Source of the DNA: Rhizobium sp. Root1220
GTDB lineage: Bacteria; Pseudomonadota; Alphaproteobacteria; Rhizobiales; Rhizobiaceae
NCBI RefSeq assembly: GCF_001426265.1
Contig: NZ_LMDG01000012.1
Location: 1 to 64,000 of the forward strand
DNA: 64,000 bases
Direction of reading: 5' to 3'
Part shown: positions 55,139 through 64,000 of the stretch, in pieces
Layout of the letters: every line of letters begins with the position of its first letter
Numbering within the stretch: the first letter of the stretch is position 1
The notes under the pieces: model-generated
What the model saw: only the letters and a program-made list of their open reading frames with translations
What the model was told of the DNA's origin: nothing
Database searches by the model: none
Made by a program: the position numbers and the translations under genes

Positions 55139-56428
55139 TCAGCGCTTGGAGACCGGCAGGTAGTCACGCTTCGGTTCGCCGATGTAGAGTTGGCGCGGGC
55201 GGCCGATGCGCTGCTGCGGATCTTCGATCATCTCGTTCCACTGCGCGATCCAGCCGACGGTCCGGGCGAGCGCGAAGAGCACGGTGAACATGGTGGTGGG
55301 GAAGCCCAGCGCCTTCAGCGTGATTCCAGAGTAGAAGTCGATATTCGGGTAAAGCTTCTTTTCGATGAAATACTCGTCGGTGAGAGCAATGCGCTCCAGT
55401 TCCATCGCCACTTCGAGCAACGGATCGTCCTTGACGCCGAGTTCTCCGAGAACCTCATGCGTGGTCTTCTGCATAATCTTGGCGCGCGGGTCATAGTTCT
55501 TGTAGACGCGGTGTCCGAAGCCCATCAGGCGGAACGGGTCGTTCTTGTCCTTGGCACGAGCGACATATTCCGGAATGCGATCGACACTGCCGATTTCGGT
55601 CAGCATGTTGAGCGCTGCTTCATTTACGCCACCGTGAGCCGGGCCCCAGAGGCAGGCGATGCCGGCTGCAATGCAGGCAAACGGATTGGCGCCGGAAGAT
55701 CCGGCAAGGCGAACCGTCGAAGTCGAGGCGTTCTGCTCGTGATCGGCGTGCAGGATGAAGATGCGATCCATGGCGCGGGAGAGCACCGGATTGACGACGT
55801 ATTCTTCGCACGGAACGGCAAAGCACATGCGCAGGAAGTTCGACGCATAGTCGAGATCGTTCTTCGGGTAAACGAACGGTTGGCCGATGTGGTATTTGTA
55901 GGCCATGGCGGCCAGCGTCGGCATCTTGGCGATCATGCGCAGGCTCGCGACCATGCGTTGGTGCGGATCGGTAATATCGGTCGAGTCATGATAGAACGCC
56001 GAGAGAGCGCCGACACAGCCACACATGACGGCCATCGGATGCGCGTCGCGGCGGAAGCCGGTAAAGAAGCGCGACATCTGCTCGTGAACCATGGTGTGGT
56101 GAGTTACGCGGTAGTCGAAGTCCTTCTTCTGCGCCGCCGTCGGCAGTTCGCCGTAGAGAAGCAGATAGCAGACCTCAAGGAAGTCGCCGTGCTCGGCCAG
56201 CTGCTCGATCGGATAGCCGCGATGGAGCAGGACGCCCTCGTCGCCATCGATGTAGGTGATTTTTGACTCACAGGATGCGGTCGAGGTGAAACCAGGATCG
56301 TACGTGAAGGAAGCCGTGTTCTTGTAGAGGGCGCCGATGTCGATGACGTCGGGGCCGATCGTGCCGCTCTTGACGGCGAGATCGACTGATTTGTCACCGA
56401 TCTTCAGGGTTGCGCTTTGATCCGTCAT
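55139..56428 (-). CDS. gltA: citrate synthase (type II)
   Basis: A 429-residue entry enzyme of the TCA cycle. An N-terminal region ([20 protein letters not shown]) typical of the type II, NADH-sensitive form precedes the catalytic core, with His in [16 protein letters not shown], His in [16 protein letters not shown], and Asp near the end. ATG at 56428 has GGAGGATC 4 nt upstream; an in-frame ATG at 56470 lacks an RBS. It is divergent from comEC. Confidence 0.96.
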   Translation of the reverse strand: MTDQSATLKIGDKSVDLAVKSGTIGPDVIDIGALYKNTASFTYDPGFTSTASCESKITYIDGDEGVLLHRGYPIEQLAEHGDFLEVCYLLLYGELPTAAQKKDFDYRVTHHTMVHEQMSRFFTGFRRDAHPMAVMCGCVGALSAFYHDSTDITDPHQRMVASLRMIAKMPTLAAMAYKYHIGQPFVYPKNDLDYASNFLRMCFAVPCEEYVVNPVLSRAMDRIFILHADHEQNASTSTVRLAGSSGANPFACIAAGIACLWGPAHGGVNEAALNMLTEIGSVDRIPEYVARAKDKNDPFRLMGFGHRVYKNYDPRAKIMQKTTHEVLGELGVKDDPLLEVAMELERIALTDEYFIEKKLYPNIDFYSGITLKALGFPTTMFTVLFALARTVGWIAQWNEMIEDPQQRIGRPRQLYIGEPKRDYLPVSKR

Positions 56429-56721
56429 TGTGATCCTCCAAGCTGGCGGGTGGCGCCATAAAAGCGCCATAGGGTTAAGCGTCGTCTGCGATAGCTATAT
56501 GATCGCGCGGCTAATGCCAAGTTACTGTGATGCCATTTTGTGCATTGCAGTATCAACTTTTGGGCAGTGCTGCGATGACCACGGCGCATAGCAGAAGATG
56601 ATGATATCCCTTGGCTTTTGGCTCTTCTGATTTCTGCTCATTTTTCAATCGATTATTGTTGCGTAAGGAGTCGAGAGCTTGCATTGTGGTTGCAGAGGCG
56701 GCTTTCTGTGGGCGCAATTGC

Positions 56722-59172
56722 ATGCCGGAGTTGAAAACATTCGACGCCATGCCGGCTGCGCTCGATCACGGCGCACTTTTTCATGCGCCCGATAATCTGG
56801 CAAACCTTGTCCCCGCCAATAGGACGCGCGGTTCCAGAACCCAGTCTCCGGTTCCGTGGCGGTCAAGGACTGGCAGCGCCTGCCGGCAGCTTTTGTCGGG
56901 CATTCGCCCGGCTTTCACGCAAGAGCTGGATCACGGTCGGTTCTTTCTGGCCGCACCGGTTTTTTTCGGCGGGGGAGCGATCGTCTGGTTCAAACTCGAT
57001 GCCGATCCGTCGGTCGTGGCGCTCTCTGCCTGGCTTGGAATATTCGCGGCTGTGATCGTCGTAGCGCGCTTCGAGCGCTCTATCGTTCGCAAGTCCGCGC
57101 TGATCGGACTGCTGTTCGTTTGCGGTATGTTTTCCGCGCAGTTCGAAACGTGGCGGGCGGCGACGGTGATGCTGGATTCGTCGGTGACCACTACGGTGAC
57201 CGGACGGGTCGAGCGCCGCGAAGGCGACGGCAAGGGGCGCTGGCGCTACATCGTTGCCGTAGCAGATACACAAGCTCCCTCCCTGGCGCGCCCACCTGAC
57301 CGTGTCTCGATCGTTGCGCGTGGTGCTGGAGAGCCGTTCGAGATTGGTCAATGGTTGACCGGCAGGGCCCGTCTGGTTCCCTCGACCGGACCAGCATTGC
57401 CAGGTCTCGACGATTTTTCATTCGGCAGCTATTTTGACGAACTGGGTGCAAACGGGTTCTTCTACGGTGCGCCATCGGCCGCTGCTCCGCGCGATGACGG
57501 CAGCCTGGGCGTCGCGCGCCACACGACAATCGAATGGCTCTATCGTCTTAGAGCGGGGATCGGGGACCGTATTCGGTCGATCTTGCCAGGCGATACCGGA
57601 GCGTTTGCAGCGTCGGTGGTCACTGACGAGCGACGCGCCATCTCACGGGAGACGACGGAGGCCCTTCGCCAATCCGGGCTGGCGCATATCGTCGCGATAT
57701 CGGGGCTCAACATGGCCTTGTCCGCAGGCATCTTCTTCGTAGGTCTGCGAATGCTGCTCAGCTTCGTTCCGTCCGTCGCGCAGGCCTATCCGACGAAGAA
57801 GATCGCGGCCGCCGGCGCACTGTTGGCGTTGACCGCCTACTACCTCATCTCCGGTTTTGCGGTATCGGCAGAGCGCGCGTATATCATGATGGCGATCATG
57901 CTGGTGGCCGTCCTTTTCGATCGACCATCGATAAGCCTTCGAAACGTTGCGCTGTCCGCGCTGCTGATTCTTCTGCTGTCGCCCTCGGAGGCGCTGGGAC
58001 CAAGCTTCCAGATGTCGTATGCGGCGACCCTGGCGCTGGTGGCCGGCTATGCCATCTGGACGCGACGCCCTATGCGCGAAAATGTCCTTGCAACCCTTCC
58101 GGCAATGCGGCCGGTAATCGTCGTAGGACGCTTCTTTGGTGGTATCGTGCTGACGTCCGTGATTGGCGGCGTTTCCACCGCTCTGTTCTCGATCGAGCAT
58201 TTCCATCGGATGAGTGCCTACGGCTTGCCGGCAAATCTGCTGGCGATGCCGATCGTCTCGTTTGTGATCATGCCAGCCGGCATGCTGGCGATGTTGCTGA
58301 CGCCACTCGGTCTTGATGTGTTGCCATGGAAGGTGGCCGGCTTCGGTCTGGACATGGTCATAGGCATCGCCCGGATGGTATCCGGCTGGGGCGGCAATAT
58401 CGATATCGGACGCTTGCCGGAATGGTACTTCCCATTGGCCGTGTCTGGCTTTCTGCTGCTGACGCTGCTGCACACGCGCCTGCTGTACTTGGGGGGCGCG
58501 GTATTGGGGCTTTCGACTCTGTTGGTTTTGCTCGTTCCAGCGACAGCGCCGCCGGACATTGTCCTTTCCGAGGACGGCAGTGTTGCTGCCATCCTGCGCG
58601 GAAAAGTCCTTGCGTCCAATCGCGAGCGCCCGCCTGATTTCATTTTCAGCCAATGGCAGCGCGCACTTGCCGCCGGAGAACACAAGCCGCCGAACATCAT
58701 CGGGAGCGAGGCGGCGCCGCTTGGAGGAGCAGGACAAGAGAGGAAAAGATACAGGCTATCCGTGAGCGAACAACGAGAGGCGCGCAAAGCCATCCGCCAT
58801 TCGGCTGCGTCTGGAACCGAAAACGGCTTTACATGCCGGAAAGGAGCGTGGTGTACCGCCATGCTAGACAATGGCTATGTCCTGACAACACTCGAAGACG
58901 CGGCCTATCTGGGCCCGGCCTGCGACGTATCCGACATCGTCGTCACACCGGTTCGCCTCCGGCTCGGCGAATGCCGATCCGGCTCGATGCTGTTCACTGG
59001 AGAAACGCTACGCCGATCCGGCGCCGTCGAAGTTCAAATCGGACAGCAGGGGTCGATGAGCGTCACGACAGCATATCAAAGCCTCAGCCGACCATGGCTG
59101 ATGCACCGTACCTACGACTGGCGCAGCAACACGTTCAATACGGCGTCACCGATCAGTGATAGCGACGAATAA
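56722..59172 (+). CDS. comEC: ComEC/Rec2-family competence membrane protein
   Basis: An 816-residue inner-membrane protein. An N-terminal DUF4131-like region has OB-fold features ([20 protein letters not shown]). The Competence domain carries the core signature [18 protein letters not shown] and many membrane segments (about 300-640). The C-terminal metallo-beta-lactamase domain of Bacillus ComEC is absent apart from a short cysteine-bearing remnant, as in other alphaproteobacteria. It would conduct ssDNA into the cell. The start is uncertain: ATG at 56722 or 56749. Its 3' end overlaps the convergent lexA by 20 bp. Confidence 0.85.
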   Translation: MPELKTFDAMPAALDHGALFHAPDNLANLVPANRTRGSRTQSPVPWRSRTGSACRQLLSGIRPAFTQELDHGRFFLAAPVFFGGGAIVWFKLDADPSVVALSAWLGIFAAVIVVARFERSIVRKSALIGLLFVCGMFSAQFETWRAATVMLDSSVTTTVTGRVERREGDGKGRWRYIVAVADTQAPSLARPPDRVSIVARGAGEPFEIGQWLTGRARLVPSTGPALPGLDDFSFGSYFDELGANGFFYGAPSAAAPRDDGSLGVARHTTIEWLYRLRAGIGDRIRSILPGDTGAFAASVVTDERRAISRETTEALRQSGLAHIVAISGLNMALSAGIFFVGLRMLLSFVPSVAQAYPTKKIAAAGALLALTAYYLISGFAVSAERAYIMMAIMLVAVLFDRPSISLRNVALSALLILLLSPSEALGPSFQMSYAATLALVAGYAIWTRRPMRENVLATLPAMRPVIVVGRFFGGIVLTSVIGGVSTALFSIEHFHRMSAYGLPANLLAMPIVSFVIMPAGMLAMLLTPLGLDVLPWKVAGFGLDMVIGIARMVSGWGGNIDIGRLPEWYFPLAVSGFLLLTLLHTRLLYLGGAVLGLSTLLVLLVPATAPPDIVLSEDGSVAAILRGKVLASNRERPPDFIFSQWQRALAAGEHKPPNIIGSEAAPLGGAGQERKRYRLSVSEQREARKAIRHSAASGTENGFTCRKGAWCTAMLDNGYVLTTLEDAAYLGPACDVSDIVVTPVRLRLGECRSGSMLFTGETLRRSGAVEVQIGQQGSMSVTTAYQSLSRPWLMHRTYDWRSNTFNTASPISDSDE

Positions 59173-59869
59173 GCCCGACAAGCTTGCCCTGAACCTTGAC
59201 CCGGTCCGGGCCGAAGATGCGGGTTTCATAAGCCGGGTTGGCGGCCTCGAGCGCGATGGACGCACCCTTGCGGCGGAAGCGCTTCAGCGTCGCTTCCTCG
59301 TCATCGACGAGGGCAACAACGATATCACCGGGATTTGCCGTGTTGCCATTGCGGATGATGACTGTATCGCCATCGAAAATCCCGGCATCGATCATCGAAT
59401 CGCCCTTCACCTCGAGCGCATAGTGCTCGCCGGAACCGATCATGTCGGCGGGAACGGTGATGTCGTGCGTGTTGTTCTGGATTGCCGAAATCGGCACACC
59501 GGCGGCGATGCGACCCATGACGGGCACCGAAACAGAATTGCCGTTGTCGGCAACTGGGGCAGGCTTTGGCGGGGCCACCGGTTGCGGCTTGCCCAGGCTG
59601 CCTTCGATTACGCTGGGCGAGAAGCCGCGGCGCGGCTGCAGGCTCGGATTATAGGCTTCCGGAAGCTTGATGACTTCAAGCGCCCGGGCCCTATTTGGAA
59701 GTCGGCGAATAAAGCCGCGCTCCTCGAGCGCGGTAATCAGGCGATGGATGCCGGATTTCGACGCGAGATTCAGGGCATCCTTCATCTCATCAAAAGAGGG
59801 GGGCACACCGGACTCTTTCATTCGCTCGTGAATGAAGAGAAGAAGCTCCTGTTGCTTTCGCGTCAGCAT
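59153..59869 (-). CDS. lexA: SOS repressor LexA
   Basis: A 238-residue repressor-autoprotease. The N-terminal winged helix ([20 protein letters not shown]…[18 protein letters not shown]) is followed by a Pro-rich linker (about 90-110) and a C-terminal peptidase. The cleavage site is A123-G124 (IAAGVP). The catalytic dyad is S158 (KGDSMIDAG) and K196 (TLKRFRR). RecA-DNA filaments trigger cleavage. ATG at 59869 follows GGGG about 10 nt upstream. An SOS box in its promoter shows autoregulation. Confidence 0.96.
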   Translation of the reverse strand: MLTRKQQELLLFIHERMKESGVPPSFDEMKDALNLASKSGIHRLITALEERGFIRRLPNRARALEVIKLPEAYNPSLQPRRGFSPSVIEGSLGKPQPVAPPKPAPVADNGNSVSVPVMGRIAAGVPISAIQNNTHDITVPADMIGSGEHYALEVKGDSMIDAGIFDGDTVIIRNGNTANPGDIVVALVDDEEATLKRFRRKGASIALEAANPAYETRIFGPDRVKVQGKLVGLIRRYH

Positions 59870-59911
59870 CGATGTTGAACCCCAGAGTTGTGAAACAAAG
59901 CCAGAACAGAC

Positions 59912-59939
59912 ACTATATGTTCCATATGTGTTCCGCAAG
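59912..59939 (-). promoter_or_regulatory. lexA promoter with SOS box in the spacer
   Basis: The SOS box GTTC-CATATGT-GTTC (59919-59933) is the alphaproteobacterial LexA operator type. On the minus strand, CTTGCG (59939-59934) and TATAGT (59917-59912) give -35 and -10 boxes 16 bp apart. The operator fills the spacer, so LexA would block its own transcription. Confidence 0.8.
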
Positions 59940-60071
59940 TGCCTAAATTTTCGTAAAGTTTGGCTTCAACTTGTCCAGTTTTTGCGCCTCATTTGAGATA
60001 TGCGATGGCAAGGCGCTTGAATAGCCGCTGAAGTAGACGCATACGCTTGAACATCAGGGGGAGGATTTGCC

Positions 60072-60956
60072 ATGACTGAAGCGCACCCGCTGGACCATCT
60101 CGTGCTGCCAGTTGCCCATATCGGCCTCGCCCGCGAGCGCCTCGGGAAGCTTGGTTTCACGGTAGCTGCCGATGCTCTGCACCCTTTTGGAACGCAGAAT
60201 GCCTGCATATTCTTCGCCGACAAAACATATCTTGAGCCGCTCGGAATTGCGAGTGCGGACAGCTACGATGCCTCGGTGAAGAAGGGCAACGTCTTTACAG
60301 CGCGCGACCGTGCCTTTCGCTTCCGGTGTGGTCAGGACGGGTTCTCTGCTGTCGTGCTCGGGACGGCAGATGCCGATCGAGATCACGCGCGGTTTGTCGC
60401 CGATAGGATCAGTGGCGGTGACATGTTGCAGTTTTCCCGTCCCATGAAGATGCCGGACGGAGCGGAAACAACCGCCGCGTTCAGGCTGGCATTTGCGGCG
60501 GATCTCCGGGCACCGGACTTCTTCCTCTTCACGTGCCAGCGGATTAATGCGCTGCCAGCCGATCGGGCCGCGCTTGAGACCCACGCGAACGGCGTGGTCG
60601 GCGTTGCGGAGATCGTTCTCACGGCGCCTGATCCCAAGGCGTTTGGCTTGTTCCTGCACTTTGCGTCGGCCGTTCGGACCGTCCGGGAGGAAGCGTTCGG
60701 CGTCAGTGTCGCGCTGCCCAACGCGCGCGTCAGCATTCTTTCGCCGAATGGGCTCGATGCCTACCTCGATCAAGCCGCACCCAGCGGCGACCATGGCCTG
60801 CGCGGGTTTGCGATTGTCTTCACGGTCGGCGATCTCTCCGTGACAGAGGCGCATTTGGCTGCTAACGGGATCACGTACACGCGCAAGAACAATCGAATTC
60901 TGGTGAAGGCCGCGTCCGGCCAGGGCGCGCTCTTTGCCTTCGAGGAGAGACGATGA
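60072..60956 (+). CDS. VOC-superfamily protein (glyoxalase_3-like)
   Basis: A 294-residue protein built of two or more beta-alpha-beta-beta-beta modules: [25 protein letters not shown] at the start and a second module from about residue 160 ([24 protein letters not shown]). Metal ligands cannot be assigned with certainty, though His in DHLV is a candidate. Members act as dioxygenases, glyoxalases or isomerases. Its stop overlaps the kdsA start by 4 nt (ATGA), so the pair is translationally coupled. The link to Kdo synthesis is unknown. Confidence 0.75.
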   Translation: MTEAHPLDHLVLPVAHIGLARERLGKLGFTVAADALHPFGTQNACIFFADKTYLEPLGIASADSYDASVKKGNVFTARDRAFRFRCGQDGFSAVVLGTADADRDHARFVADRISGGDMLQFSRPMKMPDGAETTAAFRLAFAADLRAPDFFLFTCQRINALPADRAALETHANGVVGVAEIVLTAPDPKAFGLFLHFASAVRTVREEAFGVSVALPNARVSILSPNGLDAYLDQAAPSGDHGLRGFAIVFTVGDLSVTEAHLAANGITYTRKNNRILVKAASGQGALFAFEERR

Positions 60957-61798
60957 CTGAGACGAATTCGCAAGTGGCTGTCGGCGAGGGCGCAGGACAG
61001 GTCGTTTTTTCGAACACCGGCAAGCTGTCGCTGATTGCAGGGCCGTGCCAGATGGAAAGCCGCGACCACGCTTTCATGGTCGCCGGGGTCCTGAAGGAGC
61101 TTTGCGACAGGCTTGGTATCGGCCTCGTCTACAAGTCGTCTTTCGACAAGGCGAACCGCACCTCGCTGTCGGCGCAGCGCGGCATAGGTCTCGAATACGC
61201 GCTTGAGGTTTTCGCCGATCTCAAGAAGGAATATGGCTTTCCCGTTCTGACCGACATCCATACCGAGGAGCAGTGCGCCGAAGTGGCCACGGTGGTCGAC
61301 GTCCTGCAGATCCCGGCATTTCTCAGCCGTCAGACCGATCTTCTTGTCGCTGCCGCCAAGACCGGTCGGGCCATCAATGTCAAGAAGGGCCAGTTCCTGG
61401 CGCCCTGGGACATGAAGAACGTTCTCGCGAAGCTCAATGCCAGCGGCAACGCGAACATCATGCTGTGCGAGCGCGGTGCGTCATTCGGTTACAATACGCT
61501 GGTGTCGGACATGCGGTCGCTGCCGATCATGGAAGCGATGGGCGCACCTGTGGTTTTCGATGCGACGCATTCGGTCCAGCAGCCGGGCGGTCAGGGTGGC
61601 TCCTCCGGCGGCCAGCGCGAGTTCGTGGAGACGCTGGCGCGTGCGGCGGTCGCAGTCGGCGTTGCCGGTGTGTTCGTCGAGACGCATGAGGATCCCGACA
61701 ATGCGCCTTCCGACGGCCCCAACATGGTCTATCTCAGCGATATGCCGAGGTTGCTCGAAAAGCTGCTCGCCTTCGATGCCATCGCCAAGGCAGCATGA
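60953..61798 (+). CDS. kdsA: 3-deoxy-8-phosphooctulonate synthase
   Basis: A 281-residue TIM-barrel enzyme condensing PEP and arabinose-5-phosphate to Kdo-8-phosphate for the LPS core. Motifs: [65 protein letters not shown] and [19 protein letters not shown]. It has normal length. It is coupled to the VOC gene and convergent with the chemotaxis gene, with 22 bp between. Confidence 0.96.
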   Translation: MTETNSQVAVGEGAGQVVFSNTGKLSLIAGPCQMESRDHAFMVAGVLKELCDRLGIGLVYKSSFDKANRTSLSAQRGIGLEYALEVFADLKKEYGFPVLTDIHTEEQCAEVATVVDVLQIPAFLSRQTDLLVAAAKTGRAINVKKGQFLAPWDMKNVLAKLNASGNANIMLCERGASFGYNTLVSDMRSLPIMEAMGAPVVFDATHSVQQPGGQGGSSGGQREFVETLARAAVAVGVAGVFVETHEDPDNAPSDGPNMVYLSDMPRLLEKLLAFDAIAKAA

Positions 61799-61820
61799 AA
61801 CTTATCGAACGTGCTCGCCG

Positions 61821-63665
61821 TCAACTGGCGAGCGCCATCCGGTGGTGTGAGGGATGAGCCCCAGCGGCCGACTTGCCCGAATCGTCGATACGGAAACGGG
61901 ACAGCAGGTGATTGAGGTGCACTGCTTCATCGCCGAGCTTGCGGCAGGCGGCGTTGGTCTGCTCGACCATCGCGGCGTTCTGTTGCGTAACGCTGTCCAT
62001 CGTATTGACGGCGGTATTGATTTCCAGAAGCGCGGTCGTCTGTTCAGAGGATGAGCGCACTATCTCCTCGATCAGCGCCGTGACCTTCAAAATCTGCTGG
62101 TCGATGTTGCCGAGCGCCGCGCCCGTGCGGTTGACGAGATCAACGCCGGCGGAAACCTGCCCGGAGGAGTTTTCGGTTAACTGCTTGATTTCCTTTGCCA
62201 GCTTCGCTGAACGACCGGCAAGGTCGCGCACTTCCTGCGCAACGACCGCAAACCCTTTACCGGCTTCGCCTGCACGGGCTGCCTCGACGCCAGCATTGAG
62301 TGCTAGCAGGTTGGTCTGAAAGGCGATTTCGTCGATGACGTTGATGATCTCGCCGATCTGCGCGGACGACGTTTCGATCCTCTGCATGGCAACGACGGCT
62401 TCGTGCACGACCGTTGCCGAATAGCTGGCGCTTTCCTTGGTCAAAGTCATCATCGCATTGGCCTCCTTGGCGCGCTCCGACGAGTTCTTGACAGTGGCCG
62501 TGATCTCGTCAAGCGCCGATGCCGCCTGCTCCAGGGACGCCGCCTGATGTTCCGTGCGTCGGGCGAGATCATCGGTGCTGGCCGCGATTTCGCCCGAGCC
62601 GGTTCTGACCGTATTCGTAACAGTCGAGATTTCCATCATCGTGCCGAAGAGTGTGCGGACGCTTGAGTTGAACTCCTCGCGCAGCTTTTCATAGGCTGCT
62701 TCAAAAGGCTCATTGATCCGGACGGTCAGATCGCCGCCGGACAGGCACTCCAGGCCGCGGCTCAGGCTGTCGATGACGGTTTCTCGCGCAGCTTCGTCTT
62801 CCGCCTTGATGGCGGCGTGCGCTGCATCGCGCTGCGTCTGGGCCTGGCGTTCGGCATCCTGGCGCAGGCGGATGTTGTTTCGCTCTTCTGCTGATTGGCG
62901 GAACACAGAGACCGCGCGAGCCATCTCGCCAATCTCGTCGGCCCGGTGCCTGAAAGGCACTTCCTTCGCATAATCGCCAGCCGCAAGGACAGCCATGTAG
63001 TCGCGCATCGTCGATAGCGGCACGATCGCGCGCCGGCGAAAGGCATAGAGGCCGCCGAGCAAGAGGCAGAGCGAGACGGCGGCTGCCACCAGCGTGATAG
63101 CGGAGAGGATACGGGTTTGATCGGCAGCGTCCTTCTCGGCGGTCGCCAGGAAGGCATTCGCCATGTCCACCAGTTTGTTGACGGCCTCCTCGTGAATATG
63201 AAAATTCGTGGAAAGTTTCTCGAAGGCAACGGGAATAGCCGCCTTGTCGTTTCCGAGAATGGCCGGGGCGAGCTCCTCAGCCATCACCTTCCAAAAAACG
63301 TCACCTTTGATGAGCACATCGTTCAGGAGTTTTTCCTTGAGGTCGGCGCTAAGAGCCGTTTCCGACCAGTATTTGCGGCGATCCTCGAAGGCCGGCTTTA
63401 GGACTGTCTGGATACGCTCGATGTTCTTCTTCGCGACGTCCGGGCGCTGTACCGCTTCAAGTGCAAGCATGTAGGATTCGACAATATAGAGAGGAGGGGG
63501 CAGGATATCGGCGACCAGATCCTTGCCGTAGACGATCTGCCTATACATTTCGCCGTTCACCCGCAGCTTATAGAATGCGTAGTTCTGTATACCGACGGAA
63601 GTGATCAATCCGGTGGTGACGACCACCGCGAAGATGGCAAGGCTGCGAGCAATATTGAGTTTCAT
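61821..63665 (-). CDS. methyl-accepting chemotaxis protein
   Basis: A 614-residue transmembrane receptor. TM1 is at about 7-30 (ARSLAIFAVVVTTGLITSVG) and TM2 near 185-207 (AITLVAAAVSLCLLLGGLYAF). The periplasmic domain between them is about 150 residues of helices. A HAMP domain follows (RRAIVPLSTMRDYMAVLAAG), then a signalling coiled coil with the hairpin tip IDEIAFQTNLLALNAGVEAARAGE-like consensus that binds CheA/CheW. There is no C-terminal CheR-tethering pentapeptide. The ligand is unknown. ATG at 63665 starts just before TM1. Confidence 0.93.
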   Translation of the reverse strand: MKLNIARSLAIFAVVVTTGLITSVGIQNYAFYKLRVNGEMYRQIVYGKDLVADILPPPLYIVESYMLALEAVQRPDVAKKNIERIQTVLKPAFEDRRKYWSETALSADLKEKLLNDVLIKGDVFWKVMAEELAPAILGNDKAAIPVAFEKLSTNFHIHEEAVNKLVDMANAFLATAEKDAADQTRILSAITLVAAAVSLCLLLGGLYAFRRRAIVPLSTMRDYMAVLAAGDYAKEVPFRHRADEIGEMARAVSVFRQSAEERNNIRLRQDAERQAQTQRDAAHAAIKAEDEAARETVIDSLSRGLECLSGGDLTVRINEPFEAAYEKLREEFNSSVRTLFGTMMEISTVTNTVRTGSGEIAASTDDLARRTEHQAASLEQAASALDEITATVKNSSERAKEANAMMTLTKESASYSATVVHEAVVAMQRIETSSAQIGEIINVIDEIAFQTNLLALNAGVEAARAGEAGKGFAVVAQEVRDLAGRSAKLAKEIKQLTENSSGQVSAGVDLVNRTGAALGNIDQQILKVTALIEEIVRSSSEQTTALLEINTAVNTMDSVTQQNAAMVEQTNAACRKLGDEAVHLNHLLSRFRIDDSGKSAAGAHPSHHRMALAS

Positions 63666-64000
63666 CCTGCGCCCTGTGAAATTAAACGGTGGAAATGTGT
63701 TGTTCGTTGAAATCAATTGGAGTTTTGAAGAACCTGAGAGGTCTTGTGGGCAGGCGGGTTGGGACCGCATGAGGAAGTGCGTCATGCAATACTACTTGCC
63801 AACGGGCAGTGCGGTATTTCCTCATCGGTGGTAGTTGTAATATTGATTGGTTACTGACCAATAAATCTTCAACCGCATCGAAGGTGCGGCTGTTTTTCGA
63901 AACCGGAAGTTTCGAAATCCTGGATCAAGCCTTTGGAAGACGATGGCCTATCAGGCGTCTTCAAAAGCCTGACATATTCGAGCTGTAGGCCGTGTGACGA
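63666..64000. other. upstream region of the chemotaxis gene, two inverted repeats
   Basis: No gene is recognised in these 335 bp. ATTGGT-tactg-ACCAAT (63846-63862) and TTTCGAAAC-cggaa-GTTTCGAAA (63895-63917) are operator-like inverted repeats. They could regulate the chemotaxis gene or a gene beyond the window. Confidence 0.5.

Overview
The window is chromosomal DNA of an alphaproteobacterium of the order Rhizobiales, most likely family Rhizobiaceae. The grounds are a complete aapJQMP general amino-acid transporter divergent from metC, class I PHB synthase plus a phasin, LpxI-type lipid A synthesis, an EipB/DUF1849 envelope protein, a Tlde1-like DUF2778 protein, and a lexA operator of the alphaproteobacterial GTTC-N7-GTTC type. 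I name no species. All assignments were made by eye; no database search was run.

Region 1 (1-4.83 kb) is accessory DNA. It looks like one end of a prophage or other integrated element. It carries a 34-bp tandem duplication at the window edge, an HNH-nuclease-like gene cut off where its HNH core should begin, a zinc-ribbon/DUF4145 gene, an unknown alpha-helical gene, an XRE-type regulator behind a large palindromic operator, and a minus-strand phage-style replication operon. The central gene of that operon contains four nested palindromes. The element ends inside radC, which has lost its metalloprotease-like C-terminal half. map follows.

Region 2 (6.2-7.35 kb) is mostly non-coding. It holds a strongly structured stretch of nested inverted repeats. 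Beside it is a 559-bp unit bounded by 29-bp imperfect terminal inverted repeats, which contains a 42-bp perfect palindrome and one small membrane-protein gene.

Region 3 (7.35-22 kb) is ordinary metabolism and repair: the DUF2778 protein, an ICMT-like methyltransferase, a hydrolase, an O-methyltransferase-like gene, phaC, a small lipoprotein, an aminotransferase, hom, recJ, a family 2 glycosyltransferase, tRNA-Glu and another methyltransferase. Region 4 (22-41.8 kb) holds aapJQMP, metC, an FAD monooxygenase, a zf-CHCC protein, cysE, DUF3126 and DUF3597 genes, a phasin, clpS-clpA, a PAP2 protein, HIT, a FemAB-like acyltransferase, GDPD, RidA, EipB and a pentapeptide-repeat protein.

Region 5 (41.9-55.1 kb) is a classic translation and envelope cluster: rpsB-tsf-pyrH-frr-uppS-cdsA-rseP-bamA-lpxD-fabZ-lpxA-lpxI-lpxB, closed by a bidirectional terminator. 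It joins elongation and ribosome recycling to undecaprenyl and phospholipid precursors, outer-membrane protein assembly and lipid A synthesis. Region 6 (55.1-64 kb) holds gltA, comEC, lexA with its SOS operator, a VOC protein coupled to kdsA (Kdo for LPS), and a methyl-accepting chemotaxis protein.

The most unusual features are the element boundary in radC, the palindrome array inside the replication gene, and the palindrome-bearing 559-bp unit.
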